DNA of 58,537 bases from Micromonospora sp. BL4 (lineage in GTDB: Bacteria; Actinomycetota; Actinomycetes; Mycobacteriales; Micromonosporaceae): contig NZ_RCVJ01000119.1 in assembly GCF_003667505.1 (NCBI RefSeq), positions 1 through 58,537 of the forward strand, read 5' to 3'. The position numbers and the translations under genes are program-made. Every line of letters starts with the position of its first letter. Position 1 is the first letter of the stretch. The notes under the pieces were generated by a model, which searched no databases, was not told the origin of the DNA, and was given only the letters and a program-made list of their open reading frames with translations. Below, piece after piece: positions 9,606-17,090 of this stretch.

Positions 9606-10571
9606 ATGTCCCGTCGCGTCACCCCCGCGCTGCTGGCCAGCGCCCTGCTCACGGCCGGCCTGGTCGGCTGCTCCACGGACACCCCCGAGGCCGGGAGCGC
9701 GCCGGCGCCGGTCGAGCCCTCCTCCGCCGCCTCGGCGACGCCGCGGGTACCCGCCGGGACCGCACCACAGCGAGCCTTCGCCGTCGGCGTACGCCAACTC
9801 AAGCTGAACCGGGACGGCCGGGCGCTGCCGGTGACGCTGTGGTACCCGGCGACCGGGGAGTCCGGCGGCGCGGCCAAGCGGTCGGCGACGGCCGCGGAGG
9901 GCCGGTTTCCGGTGGTGATGTTCAGCCACGGCCTGGGCGGACGGCCGGACGACTACGCCACGCTGCTGACCCGCTGGGCGGCGGCCGGTTTCGTGGTGGC
10001 CGCGCCGACGTTCCCGCACACGTCCCGGGGCGGCGACAACAACGTCCTCGACGTGCTCAACCAGCCGGCCGACGTGTCGTACGCGCTGACCCAGGTGCTG
10101 GCGCTGAACGACCGCGCCGGCGACGCGCTGCGCGGCCGGCTCGACGCCGACCGGGTGGCCGCGGCCGGGCACTCGGCGGGCGGAGTGACCACCATCGGTC
10201 TCTTCACCGCCGGCCGGGACGAACGGCTGGACGCGGGGGTCGTGTTCGCCGGTACGGCGCTCGGCGTGGGCACGGCGTTCGCCGGCGCCGCCGCCCCGCA
10301 GCTGTTCGTGCACGGTGAGCTGGACGAGGTGGTCGACTACGCGGCGGGCAGAGCCGCGTACGACAAGGTGCCCTGGCCCAAGGCCATGCTGAGCCTGACG
10401 AAGGGCGACCACGGACGGGCGCTGCTCAGCGACGGCGCGGCGCTGCGGGTGGTCTCGGACACCTCCGTCGAGTTCCTCCGCTGGACCCTCTACGGCGATC
10501 CGGCGGCCAGGAAGCGCATGCCCACCGACGCGAAGCGTGGCGACATCGCCACCTTCGACGACCACCTCTGA
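9606..10571 (+). CDS. Lipoprotein alpha/beta hydrolase (second of a tandem pair)
   Basis: A 321-residue paralogue of the preceding gene. The signal peptide ends at LVGC (Cys near residue 22), then a Ser/Ala/Pro linker and an alpha/beta-hydrolase domain with VVMFSHGLGG, AAGHSAGG and HGELDEVV, ending FLRWTLYGD. Export with lipid anchoring is inferred from the lipobox. ATG 9606 follows CACAAT (9593-9598) with a 7-base spacer, so this copy has its own leaderless-type promoter and need not be co-transcribed with the first. The substrate is unknown. Confidence 0.8.
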   Translation: MSRRVTPALLASALLTAGLVGCSTDTPEAGSAPAPVEPSSAASATPRVPAGTAPQRAFAVGVRQLKLNRDGRALPVTLWYPATGESGGAAKRSATAAEGRFPVVMFSHGLGGRPDDYATLLTRWAAAGFVVAAPTFPHTSRGGDNNVLDVLNQPADVSYALTQVLALNDRAGDALRGRLDADRVAAAGHSAGGVTTIGLFTAGRDERLDAGVVFAGTALGVGTAFAGAAAPQLFVHGELDEVVDYAAGRAAYDKVPWPKAMLSLTKGDHGRALLSDGAALRVVSDTSVEFLRWTLYGDPAARKRMPTDAKRGDIATFDDHL

Positions 10572-10637
10572 CCGACACGCGCCGCCCCGCGTGCCCCGCA
10601 CGCTCGGCGCGCGACCGGGCCCGGCGCGGTGGGACGG

Positions 10638-11591
10638 TCAGGCGGTGTGGTCGATGACGACCTTGCCGAAGGTGTCACCCGAGTGCAGGCGGGCGAAGGC
10701 GTCCTCGACCCGGCTGAACGGGACCACGCTGTCCACCACCGGCCGCACGTCGCTGTCCGCGCAGAACGCCAGCAGCTCGTACAGCTCGCCGGGCGTGCCC
10801 ATCGAGGTGCCCAGGATCTCCAGCTGCATGGCGAACACCCGGCGGAGGTTGATCGACGGCTCGTGACCGGCGGTGGCGCCGGAGACCACGATCCGGGCCA
10901 TCGGCGCGGCCGACTTCATCGAGTGGTCGAAGGTGGCCGCACCGACCGTCTCGATCACCACGTCGACCCGTTCCGGCAGCCGGGCACCGGGTTCCACGGC
11001 GGTGGCGCCGAGCGCGGTGATCCGGTCCCGCTTGCTGGCGTCGCGGCTGGTCGCGTACACCCGCTTGCCCATCGCGACGGCGAGCGCGACGGCCGCGGTG
11101 GCCACGCCGCCGCCCGCGCCCTGCACCAGCACGCTGTCGGCGTCCTCGACGCGGCCCTTGGTGGTCAGCATCCGCCACGCGGTCAGCCAGGCCGTGGGCA
11201 GGCAGGCCGCGTCGGTCGCCGCCATGCCGTCGGGCAGCGGGACCAGGTTCGACCGGGGTACGGCGACCCGCTCGGCGAGGGTGCCGGGGAAGTGCTCGGA
11301 GAGGATGGAGACCCCGCGCGGGTCACCCTGGGTGACCACCACCGGGTAGACGACCACCTCGTTGCCCTCCGGGTCGAGGCCGACCGCGTCGCAGCCGAGG
11401 ATCATCGGCAGCTGCGCCTCGGTGAGCCCCACACCGCGCAGTGACCACAGGTCGTGGTGGTTGAGCGAGGTGGCCCGCAGCTGCACGGTCACCCAGTCGT
11501 CGGCCGGGTGGGTGGGCTCGGGCCGCTCACCGACGGTGAGCGCGGCGAGCGGATCGGCGTCGTCGAAGCGGGAGACGAAGGCAGCACGCAT
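10638..11591 (-). CDS. Zinc-type alcohol dehydrogenase/quinone oxidoreductase-like protein
   Basis: A 317-residue medium-chain dehydrogenase/reductase. The N-terminal GroES-like part has NHHDLWSLRG and GCDAVGLD. The Rossmann nucleotide-binding motif is VQGAGGGVATAAV near residue 145. The four-cysteine structural zinc lobe is absent, which places it nearer the quinone-oxidoreductase branch. The start is ATG 11591 (MRAAFVSRF), although the frame is open further upstream: TACCGT (11599-11604) with a 7-base spacer precedes this ATG. The substrate is unknown. It is convergent with the tandem hydrolases. Confidence 0.8.
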   Translation of the reverse strand: MRAAFVSRFDDADPLAALTVGERPEPTHPADDWVTVQLRATSLNHHDLWSLRGVGLTEAQLPMILGCDAVGLDPEGNEVVVYPVVVTQGDPRGVSILSEHFPGTLAERVAVPRSNLVPLPDGMAATDAACLPTAWLTAWRMLTTKGRVEDADSVLVQGAGGGVATAAVALAVAMGKRVYATSRDASKRDRITALGATAVEPGARLPERVDVVIETVGAATFDHSMKSAAPMARIVVSGATAGHEPSINLRRVFAMQLEILGTSMGTPGELYELLAFCADSDVRPVVDSVVPFSRVEDAFARLHSGDTFGKVVIDHTA

Positions 11592-11692
11592 GATCGGCAC
11601 GGTAACAAGCTGAGCGCCGGTTAAGAAGGGGCCCTCCACACACCCAGCGTCAGGGAAGGTCCTTGCACCGGGCGTCAGGAGGGTGCCCTAGC

Positions 11693-12871
11693 TCACCGGC
11701 GGGCGACGCCGTCGCGGCGGGCGGCTTCGGCGACCGCCTCGGCGACGGCCGGCGCGACGCGCGGGTCCAGCGGAGACGGAACGATCGCGTCGGCGGTCAG
11801 CGACTCGGCCACCACTCCGGCGATGGCGTCCGCGGCGGCGACCTTCATTCCCTCGGTGATCCGGGTGGCCCCGGCGTCCAGCGCACCCCGGAACACCCCG
11901 GGGAAGGCCAGCACGTTGTTGATCTGGTTGGGGTAGTCGCTGCGGCCGGTGGCGACCACCGCGACGTGCCGGGCGGCCACCTCCGGGTGCACCTCGGGGG
12001 TGGGGTTCGCCAGCGCGAACACGATCCCGCCGGGCGCCATGCCGGCGACCGCGGCCTCCGGGATCTGACCGCCGGAGACGCCGATCAGCACGTCCGCGCC
12101 GCGCAGCGCCTCGGTGATGTCGCCGTGGCGGCCGTCGGCGTTGGTGCTCGCGGCCAGTTCGGCCTTGGTGCCGGTCAGCTCGGTGCGGTGCCGGCCGATG
12201 ATCCCCTTGGAGTCGCAGACCACCACCTGGTCGGGGTTGATGCCCCCGGCGACCAGCATCTTCGTCACGGCCACGCCGGCCGCACCGGCGCCGCTCACCG
12301 CGACCCGCAGGTCGCCGAGCTTCCGGTTGAGCAGGGTGGCCGCGTTGCGCAGCGCGGCGAGCACCACGATCGCGGTGCCGTGCTGGTCGTCGTGGAAGAC
12401 CGGGATGTCCAGCGCCTCGTCGAGCCGGCGCTCCACCTCGAAGCAGCGCGGCGCGCTGATGTCCTCCAGGTTGATCCCGCCGAACGAGGGGGCCAACGCC
12501 CGCACCACGGCGACGATCTCGTCCACGTCCTGCGTGTCCAGACAGACCGGCACCGCGTCAACCCCGGCGAACTGCTTGAACAGCACCGCCTTGCCCTCCA
12601 TCACCGGCATCGCGGCACGCGGGCCGATGTTGCCCAGACCCAGCACCGCCGAGCCGTCGGTGACCACCGCGACGGTGTGCGACACCCAGGTGTAGTCGTC
12701 GACCAGGTCGGGGTCGGCGGCGATCGCCTCGCACACCCGGGCCACCCCCGGGGTGTACGCGAGGGAAAGGTCTTCCCGGCTGGTGAGCGGCACCGTCGAG
12801 GTGACGGCCATCTTGCCGCCCCGGTGCAGCTGGAAGACCGGATCAGCGGGGTCCACGGTGGACGAAGGCAT
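11693..12871 (-). CDS. NAD(P)-dependent malic enzyme
   Basis: A 392-residue enzyme oxidatively decarboxylating malate to pyruvate, linking the TCA cycle to pyruvate metabolism. Visible features: LAYTPGVARVCEAI near the N-terminus, VTDGSAVLGLGNIGPRA, the metal/acid motif FEVERRLDE followed by FHDDQHGTA, and the dinucleotide-binding VSGAGAAGVAV. This is the short bacterial single-domain form, with no phosphotransacetylase-like extension. ATG 12871 is preceded by CTGGAG. A perfect 12-bp palindrome lies about 110 bases upstream and could be an operator. Confidence 0.9.
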   Translation of the reverse strand: MPSSTVDPADPVFQLHRGGKMAVTSTVPLTSREDLSLAYTPGVARVCEAIAADPDLVDDYTWVSHTVAVVTDGSAVLGLGNIGPRAAMPVMEGKAVLFKQFAGVDAVPVCLDTQDVDEIVAVVRALAPSFGGINLEDISAPRCFEVERRLDEALDIPVFHDDQHGTAIVVLAALRNAATLLNRKLGDLRVAVSGAGAAGVAVTKMLVAGGINPDQVVVCDSKGIIGRHRTELTGTKAELAASTNADGRHGDITEALRGADVLIGVSGGQIPEAAVAGMAPGGIVFALANPTPEVHPEVAARHVAVVATGRSDYPNQINNVLAFPGVFRGALDAGATRITEGMKVAAADAIAGVVAESLTADAIVPSPLDPRVAPAVAEAVAEAARRDGVARR

Positions 12872-12981
12872 TGTGGTGACTCCAGGATCTGTCGAGCAGA
12901 CGGGGCGGCCGGCCCGGCCGCGAGGTGGGCGGCGAGCGGTGGCACGCGGTGCGGGGGGTCACCCGGGCACTTTCCGAGCAT

Positions 12982-12993
12982 AGTGTCGACACT
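12982..12993. promoter_or_regulatory. 12-bp perfect palindrome upstream of malic enzyme
   Basis: AGTGTCGACACT lies in the 143-base gap between malic enzyme and sodX. Short perfect dyads here could be a repressor site. No regulator gene is adjacent, and a 12-bp palindrome can also arise by chance, so this is only a candidate. Confidence 0.25.
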
Positions 12994-13014
12994 GCCGCTG
13001 TGATGTGAGCAGGG

Positions 13015-13380
13015 TCATAACTGTCGACGCGGGACGCGCCCCGGGCGCGGCCAGTAGCGGGCCACCACCCGTCCCCGCACGTCGGCCACCCCGTACGCGC
13101 GGGAGTCGTCGGTGACCAGGTCGTTGTCCCCGCGTAGCCACCAGCCGCCGTCCTGCGGCCGGACCGCCCGCTTCACCACCAGCAGCTCGGGACGGGTCCG
13201 GAAGACCGCGACCACCACGTCACCGGGGCGGATAGGGCGACCGTGCGGGCGGACCAGCACGGCGTCGCCGTGCCGCAGCGTCGGCGCCATGGACGGGCCG
13301 GTCACCAGGACAGCGGTCAGCGGCCCCCGCAACCGGGGCGCCTCCGCCGGGTGATCGGCCCGCACTGGTTTCACCTCCAC
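13015..13380 (-). CDS. sodX: Nickel-type superoxide dismutase maturation protease
   Basis: A 121-residue S26-family (signal-peptidase-like) protein. The catalytic serine lies in VTGPSMAPTLRHGD and the lysine in LLVVKRAVR. There is no N-terminal membrane anchor, unlike true signal peptidases. Head-to-head placement with sodN identifies it as the protease thought to expose the nickel-binding N-terminus of SodN. Translation may start at GTG 13380 or at GTG 13365, the latter being 8 bases after a GGAGG. Both keep the catalytic domain whole. Confidence 0.85.
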   Translation of the reverse strand: MEVKPVRADHPAEAPRLRGPLTAVLVTGPSMAPTLRHGDAVLVRPHGRPIRPGDVVVAVFRTRPELLVVKRAVRPQDGGWWLRGDNDLVTDDSRAYGVADVRGRVVARYWPRPGRVPRRQL

Positions 13381-13448
13381 CCGCTCCGGGGAGCATCCCA
13401 GGAGTAATGTCGCCTTTGATCATCGCAAACTTCCCATGGAGGATCCCG

Positions 13449-13853
13449 ATGCGACTTCCACGCATCCTTGCGCCCCGCGTCACCGCGAGCGCTCACTGCG
13501 ACCTGCCGTGCGGCGTCTACGACCCGGCCCAGGCCCGGATCGAGGCCGAGTCGGTCAAAATGATCTGCGAGAAGTACCAGGCGAACACCGACCCGGAGTT
13601 CCGCACCCGGGCGATCATCATCAAGGAGCAGCGCGCCGAGCTGGTCAAGCACCACCTGTGGGTGCTCTGGACCGACTACTTCAAGGCCACGCACTTCGAG
13701 AAGTACCCGCAGCTGCACCAGCTGTTCAACGAGGCCACGAAGCTCGCCGGCGCCGGTGGCGTCAAGGGCAGCCTCGACCCGGCCACCGCCGACAAGCTGC
13801 TCGCGAAGATCGACGACATCTCGAAGATCTTCTGGGAGACCAAGAAGGCGTGA
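13449..13853 (+). CDS. sodN: Nickel superoxide dismutase precursor
   Basis: A 134-residue precursor of the enzyme that dismutates superoxide. A 15-residue propeptide (MRLPRILAPRVTASA) precedes HCDLPCGVYDP, the nickel hook: after cleavage His1, Cys2 and Cys6 bind nickel (family knowledge). The rest is the helical body. ATG 13449 is chosen because GGAGG lies at 13438-13442, 6 bases upstream. An in-frame ATG at 13407 would add 14 residues and lacks a good site. It is divergent from sodX, and its stop overlaps the following GNAT gene (GTGA). Confidence 0.95.
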   Translation: MRLPRILAPRVTASAHCDLPCGVYDPAQARIEAESVKMICEKYQANTDPEFRTRAIIIKEQRAELVKHHLWVLWTDYFKATHFEKYPQLHQLFNEATKLAGAGGVKGSLDPATADKLLAKIDDISKIFWETKKA

Positions 13854-14425
13854 CCTCTCCCGTCACCCCGACGATCCGGCCGGCACGTCCCGAGGATGTG
13901 CCGGCCGTCGTCGCCATGGTCCACGAGCTGGCGGAGTACGAACGCGCTCCCGACCAGTGCCACCTCACCACCGAGCAGTTGGCCTCGGCCCTGTTCGCGA
14001 CTGCTCCAGGTCGCGGCGTGGCGTCAGACACGCCGAACTGGAGCAGTCGTAGTTCCGCGCCGGCGCTCTTCGGCCACGTCGCGGTCGACGAGCACGACCA
14101 GCCGATCGGCTTCGCGCTGTGGTTCCTCAACTTCTCCACGTGGGCGGGAGTGCACGGCATCTACCTGGAGGACCTCTACGTCCGACCGGCCGCCCGGGGC
14201 ACCGGCGCGGGCCGGCTGCTGCTCGCCACCCTGGCTGACATCTGCGTACGACGCGGCTACCGGCGGCTGGAGTGGTGGATGATCGACTGGAACCCGGCCG
14301 CCGGCTTCTACGCCTCGATCGGCGCCGAGCAGATGAGCGAGTGGGTTCCCTACCGGCTCAGCGGCGACGCGCTGCGCGACCTCGCCAGCCAGGCCACCGC
14401 CGCCGGCACGCGTCCGGGCGACTGA
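13850..14425 (+). CDS. GNAT N-acetyltransferase with an internal palindromic-element insertion
   Basis: A 191-residue GNAT protein coupled to sodN by a GTGA overlap. The core is intact: IRPARPEDVPAVVAM at the N-terminus, FGHVAVDE, GFALWFLNFSTW, then the acetyl-CoA loop region EDLYVRPAARGTGAGRLLL and EWWMIDWN. It resembles diamine/amine N-acetyltransferases, but the substrate is unproven. Between LFAT and APALFGHV there is an unusual stretch of about 18 residues (PGRGVASDTPNW in its middle), encoded by a 52-bp palindrome. Related proteins, as I remember them, pass directly from the helix to the FGHV strand. The insertion keeps the frame and has no stop. Confidence 0.85.
   Translation: MTSPVTPTIRPARPEDVPAVVAMVHELAEYERAPDQCHLTTEQLASALFATAPGRGVASDTPNWSSRSSAPALFGHVAVDEHDQPIGFALWFLNFSTWAGVHGIYLEDLYVRPAARGTGAGRLLLATLADICVRRGYRRLEWWMIDWNPAAGFYASIGAEQMSEWVPYRLSGDALRDLASQATAAGTRPGD
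13998..14049. repeat. 52-bp palindromic element inserted in-frame in the GNAT gene
   Basis: Perfect 12-bp terminal inverted repeats, CGACTGCTCCAG (13998-14009) and CTGGAGCAGTCG (14038-14049), enclose a second 7-bp stem, CGGCGTG (14014-14020) with CACGCCG (14029-14035), around an 8-base loop. Adding the next base on each side gives 54 nt, exactly 18 codons. The structure inside a coding frame, at a place where the protein family should have a short turn, points to a mobile palindromic repeat rather than gene function. Confidence 0.75.
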
Positions 14426-14457
14426 CCGGGTAGAGTCCCCGACCGGGGGGATGAGGC

Positions 14458-14865
14458 GTGACTCAACTGACCGGCCAGCCAGCGACCGACGACGACGTGG
14501 TGCACCTCACGGTGCCCGCCGACGGCGGTTACCTCGGCGTGCTCCGCACCGCCACCGCCGGTCTCGCGGCCCGGTTGCAGTTCGCGCTCGACGAGATCGA
14601 GGATCTGCGGATCGCGGTCGACGAGGCGTGCGCCATGCTGCTCGCCATCGCCACCCGCGACGCCGAACTGGAGTGCCGGTTCTCGGTCACGGAGGACGCG
14701 CTGACCGTCGAGGTGACCGTGCCGACCGTGCGTGGCGCCACGCTGCCCGCCGAGTCGTCCTTCGCCTGGAAGGTGCTCACCGCGTTGACCACGTCCGCGT
14801 CCGCCACGGCCGCCAACGGTCGGGCGACGATCTCGCTGCTCACCCGCCGCTCCAGCGGCTACTGA
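14458..14865 (+). CDS. RsbW/UsfX-like anti-sigma factor, ATP-binding motifs degenerate
   Basis: A 135-residue HATPase-fold protein. LDEIEDLRIAVDEACAML corresponds to the N-box helix, but the usual Asn after EAC is absent and no Asp-x-Gly-x-Gly motif follows. It resembles the anti-SigF proteins of actinobacteria (mycobacterial UsfX/RsbW), some of which are similarly divergent. No sigma factor or anti-anti-sigma gene is adjacent. GTG 14458 lies a few bases after a GGGGGG/GAGG region, and TAGAGT at 14431-14436 is a plausible -10 box. Its target is unknown. Confidence 0.65.
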   Translation: MTQLTGQPATDDDVVHLTVPADGGYLGVLRTATAGLAARLQFALDEIEDLRIAVDEACAMLLAIATRDAELECRFSVTEDALTVEVTVPTVRGATLPAESSFAWKVLTALTTSASATAANGRATISLLTRRSSGY

Positions 14866-14898
14866 GCGGCCCGTCGTCCCGTCACGCGCCGAGCGCGG

Positions 14899-15288
14899 TC
14901 ACTCGAAGCCGAGTGCCCGGGTCGTCGGGGGGCTGACCAGCAGCCAGCTGACGCCCAGGCCCAGTGCCATCACCGGCACGCCGAGCCAGCCCAGCCCGGC
15001 CTGGATCATGAACCACCCGATCGGCAGCAGCATCAGCTGAAGCACGATCGCGGGGGCACGCGCACCGGCCTGACGACGCAGCAGCGCGCGGCCCAGCGCC
15101 CAGAGCGCGGCCGCCGCCCCGACGGCGAACGCGGTCACCAGCAGCGCCGACAGCAGGTCGCTGGTGCTGGCGGTGAGGTCGGCCCAGACCAGCCAGGCGG
15201 CGATCAGCCCTACGGCGACCGCCTCCGCCCACAGCAGCCGGACCGCCCAGCGGAGCGTGACGGGAATCGGGGCCGAGTCGATGGTCAC
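14899..15288 (-). CDS. Small integral membrane protein
   Basis: A 129-residue protein with four predicted membrane helices (about residues 11-32, 40-62, 78-97 and 100-120). There are few charged residues apart from a basic patch between helices 2 and 3 (GRALLRRQAGAR). The GTG start at 15288 is supported by TATCGT (15296-15301) with a 7-base spacer, a leaderless arrangement. GTG 15297 would fall inside that box. It is divergent from the lipid-kinase-like gene at 15332, with the two start regions only 43 bases apart. Function unknown. Confidence 0.65.
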   Translation of the reverse strand: MTIDSAPIPVTLRWAVRLLWAEAVAVGLIAAWLVWADLTASTSDLLSALLVTAFAVGAAAALWALGRALLRRQAGARAPAIVLQLMLLPIGWFMIQAGLGWLGVPVMALGLGVSWLLVSPPTTRALGFE

Positions 15289-15331
15289 GCGCGCCACGAT
15301 ACCCGGGCTACCGGGAGGTACAGTGCCGCCC

Positions 15332-16282
15332 ATGCGGGCCGTCCTGGTGGTCAATCCGAAGGCCACCACCACCAGCGAACGCAGCCGGGACGTGCTTGTC
15401 CGGGCGCTGCGCAGCGAAGTCGACCTCAGCGTGCGGTACACCCGCCGGCGCGGGCACGCCATGGCGCTGGCCCGGGAGGCCGCTGCGGAGGGGGTCGACC
15501 TGGTCGTCACCCTGGGTGGCGACGGCACCGTCAACGAGGTGGTGAACGGCCTGATGACGGCCGAGCCACCCGCCGGCGCCGACGGCGCCACCTTCGCGGA
15601 GCGGCTGCCCGCGCTCGCGACCGTTCCGGGTGGCTCGACCAACGTGTTCGCCCGAGCGCTGGGCCTGCCCCGGGAGTGGCCGGAGGGGACCAGCATGATC
15701 CTCGAAGGGCTGCGGCTGGGTCGGCACCGGACGATCGGGCTGGGTCGCGCGGACGACCGCTACTTCACCTTCTGCGCCGGGTTCGGCCTGGATGCCGCCG
15801 TGATCCACCGGGTGGAGCAGGCCCGCCGTCGGGGGCGCGTCTCCACCCCGAGCCTCTATTTCCGCGCGATCATGAACCAGTACTTCCTCGCCTCGGACCG
15901 ACGGCACCCGGCGATCAGACTGGAGCGTCCCGGTGAACCGGCGGAGGACGAGCTGGCCACCATCATCATCCAGAACACCGCGCCGTGGACGTACCTGGGC
16001 GATCGGGAGATCAACCCGAACCCGGAGGCGTCGTTCGATCTCGGGCTGGACGTGCTGGCGTTGCGTCAGCTGCGGGTGGCCAGTACGACACGGACAGTGA
16101 CGCAATTCCTGTCCCGGCGGCCGGATCCACGCGGCCGGCAGGTGTTACGACTTCATGACACGGCGGAGTTCACCCTGGTCTCCAGCCGCCCGCAGGCGTT
16201 CCAGCTCGACGGCGACTACCTTGGCGAGCGGGAGAAAGTCAGATTCACATCCGTTCCCGCCGCACTGAGAGTAATCTGCTAG
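15332..16282 (+). CDS. Diacylglycerol/lipid kinase family protein
   Basis: A 316-residue member of the DAGK catalytic family, which phosphorylates diacylglycerol or sphingoid-type lipids with ATP. The N-terminal strand-loop VVNPKATTTS, the nucleotide motif VTLGGDGTVNEVVNG (about residue 60), and VPGGSTNVFARALG are present. The C-terminal beta domain ends QLDGDYLGER. ATG 15332 follows TACAGT (15319-15324) with a 7-base spacer. GTG 15323 is an alternative beside GGGAGG but would lie inside the -10 box. The next gene is whiB1; I recall the same neighbourhood in mycobacteria. The lipid substrate is unknown. Confidence 0.85.
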   Translation: MRAVLVVNPKATTTSERSRDVLVRALRSEVDLSVRYTRRRGHAMALAREAAAEGVDLVVTLGGDGTVNEVVNGLMTAEPPAGADGATFAERLPALATVPGGSTNVFARALGLPREWPEGTSMILEGLRLGRHRTIGLGRADDRYFTFCAGFGLDAAVIHRVEQARRRGRVSTPSLYFRAIMNQYFLASDRRHPAIRLERPGEPAEDELATIIIQNTAPWTYLGDREINPNPEASFDLGLDVLALRQLRVASTTRTVTQFLSRRPDPRGRQVLRLHDTAEFTLVSSRPQAFQLDGDYLGEREKVRFTSVPAALRVIC

Positions 16283-16732
16283 GTCTCGGGTACTGCCCTA
16301 GGTCGACGCGGCCGCCACAACTGCATCGACACGGTCGCCGCCACACCGAGGGGCAGGTGCCGGAAATGTCAGCAATGTCACGCGGACTGTACTATATTGA
16401 TCCTCGGCTGTGGCACGGCGGGTAACCAGGAAGGCACTGGAACCCGGACAAATGGGTTGTGGGCTTGCTCACCGCCCGGAGTTTTTCCGAGCGTCACCCT
16501 TGACATCGCGAGCATTCGTGAAAGTATTCACAAGCGAACTTGAGTTACCGGGACATTGCCTGGATATGCTCGTCAGGTTGAGCTGTTCCAGCAGGTCCCC
16601 GGGGCTAACCGCCTGCTCACGCACTGCCGAATGGACCGACGCTAACTGTCACCATCGGCACTGCGGATGCATATAGGAAAAGCACTACAAGCAATAATTG
16701 CCACCCCATCCAGAATGAGGAGTGTTGCCGCC
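16283..16732 (+). promoter_or_regulatory. Long, AT-richer upstream region of whiB1 (no gene seen)
   Basis: This 450-base stretch is noticeably less GC-rich than its surroundings and carries no convincing gene. An 88-codon frame (16410-16676) is open but has no recognisable protein or typical third-position bias. Visible signals: a TTGACA hexamer at 16500-16505, a CRP-type dyad at 16518-16531, and TTGAGT (16540-16545) with GATATG 17 bases later. TACTATATT near 16391 is another possible -10. Several promoters and a long 5' leader for whiB1 are likely. Confidence 0.55.
16518..16531. promoter_or_regulatory. CRP-type site GTGA-N6-TCAC upstream of whiB1
   Basis: GTGAAAGTATTCAC is a perfect GTGA/TCAC dyad. 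It overlaps the expected -10 position of the TTGACA promoter at 16500 and lies upstream of the TTGAGT promoter at 16540. In M. tuberculosis whiB1 is controlled by the cAMP receptor protein Rv3676 (family knowledge), so the location fits a conserved circuit. Confidence 0.55.
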
Positions 16733-16990
16733 ATGGACTGGCGTCACCATGCTGTCTGCCGCGACGAGGACCCGGAGCTGTTCTTCCCTATCGGGACGTC
16801 CGGACCGGCTCTCCTGCAGGTCGAGCAGGCCAAGGCCGTCTGCAGGCGCTGCTCCGTGACCGACCAGTGCCTCCAGTGGGCGCTCGAGTCGGGTCAGGAC
16901 GCCGGCGTCTGGGGCGGAATGAGCGAGGAGGAGCGGCGCGCTGTCAAGCGTCGCGGCGGCCTCCGGGTGCTGCGCGCTCACTCCGCCTGA
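16733..16990 (+). CDS. whiB1: WhiB1-type iron-sulfur transcription factor
   Basis: An 85-residue WhiB-family protein binding a [4Fe-4S] cluster through Cys9, Cys37, Cys40 and Cys46 (CRRCSVTDQC), followed by the GVWGGMSEEERRA turn and a basic C-terminal DNA-binding tail (KRRGGLRVLR). The start MDWRHHAVC matches WhiB1/WblE proteins, which are NO-sensitive and interact with the principal sigma factor (family knowledge). ATG 16733 has GAGGAG at 16718-16723. An in-frame ATG at 16715 lacks such a site. The gene is followed by a strong hairpin and preceded by a long regulated upstream region. Confidence 0.93.
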   Translation: MDWRHHAVCRDEDPELFFPIGTSGPALLQVEQAKAVCRRCSVTDQCLQWALESGQDAGVWGGMSEEERRAVKRRGGLRVLRAHSA

Positions 16991-17008
16991 ACCCACGACA
17001 CAGCTGTA

Positions 17009-17036
17009 CGCCCCGGCGGGTCCGCCCGCCGGGGCG
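17009..17036 (+). terminator. Hairpin terminator after whiB1
   Basis: A perfect 12-bp stem, CGCCCCGGCGGG (17009-17020) with its complement (17025-17036), around a 4-base loop. It is followed by TTCTGCTT and begins 18 bases after the whiB1 stop. Confidence 0.8.
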
Positions 17037-17090
17037 TTCTGCTTGTCCGGCCCCCGCCCTGCTGACATCACTCCCGGCCGGCGACCTCGC

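Noticed and set aside
13415..13429. Nur-type nickel operator TTTG-N7-CAAA before sodN
   Set aside because: Only 4-base arms, downstream of where the promoter should lie, and sodN genes are usually nickel-activated rather than Nur-boxed; not convincing.
16410..16676. 88-codon frame upstream of whiB1
   Set aside because: No family, no ribosome site, mixed codon use and regulatory motifs inside it. Better read as the whiB1 control region.
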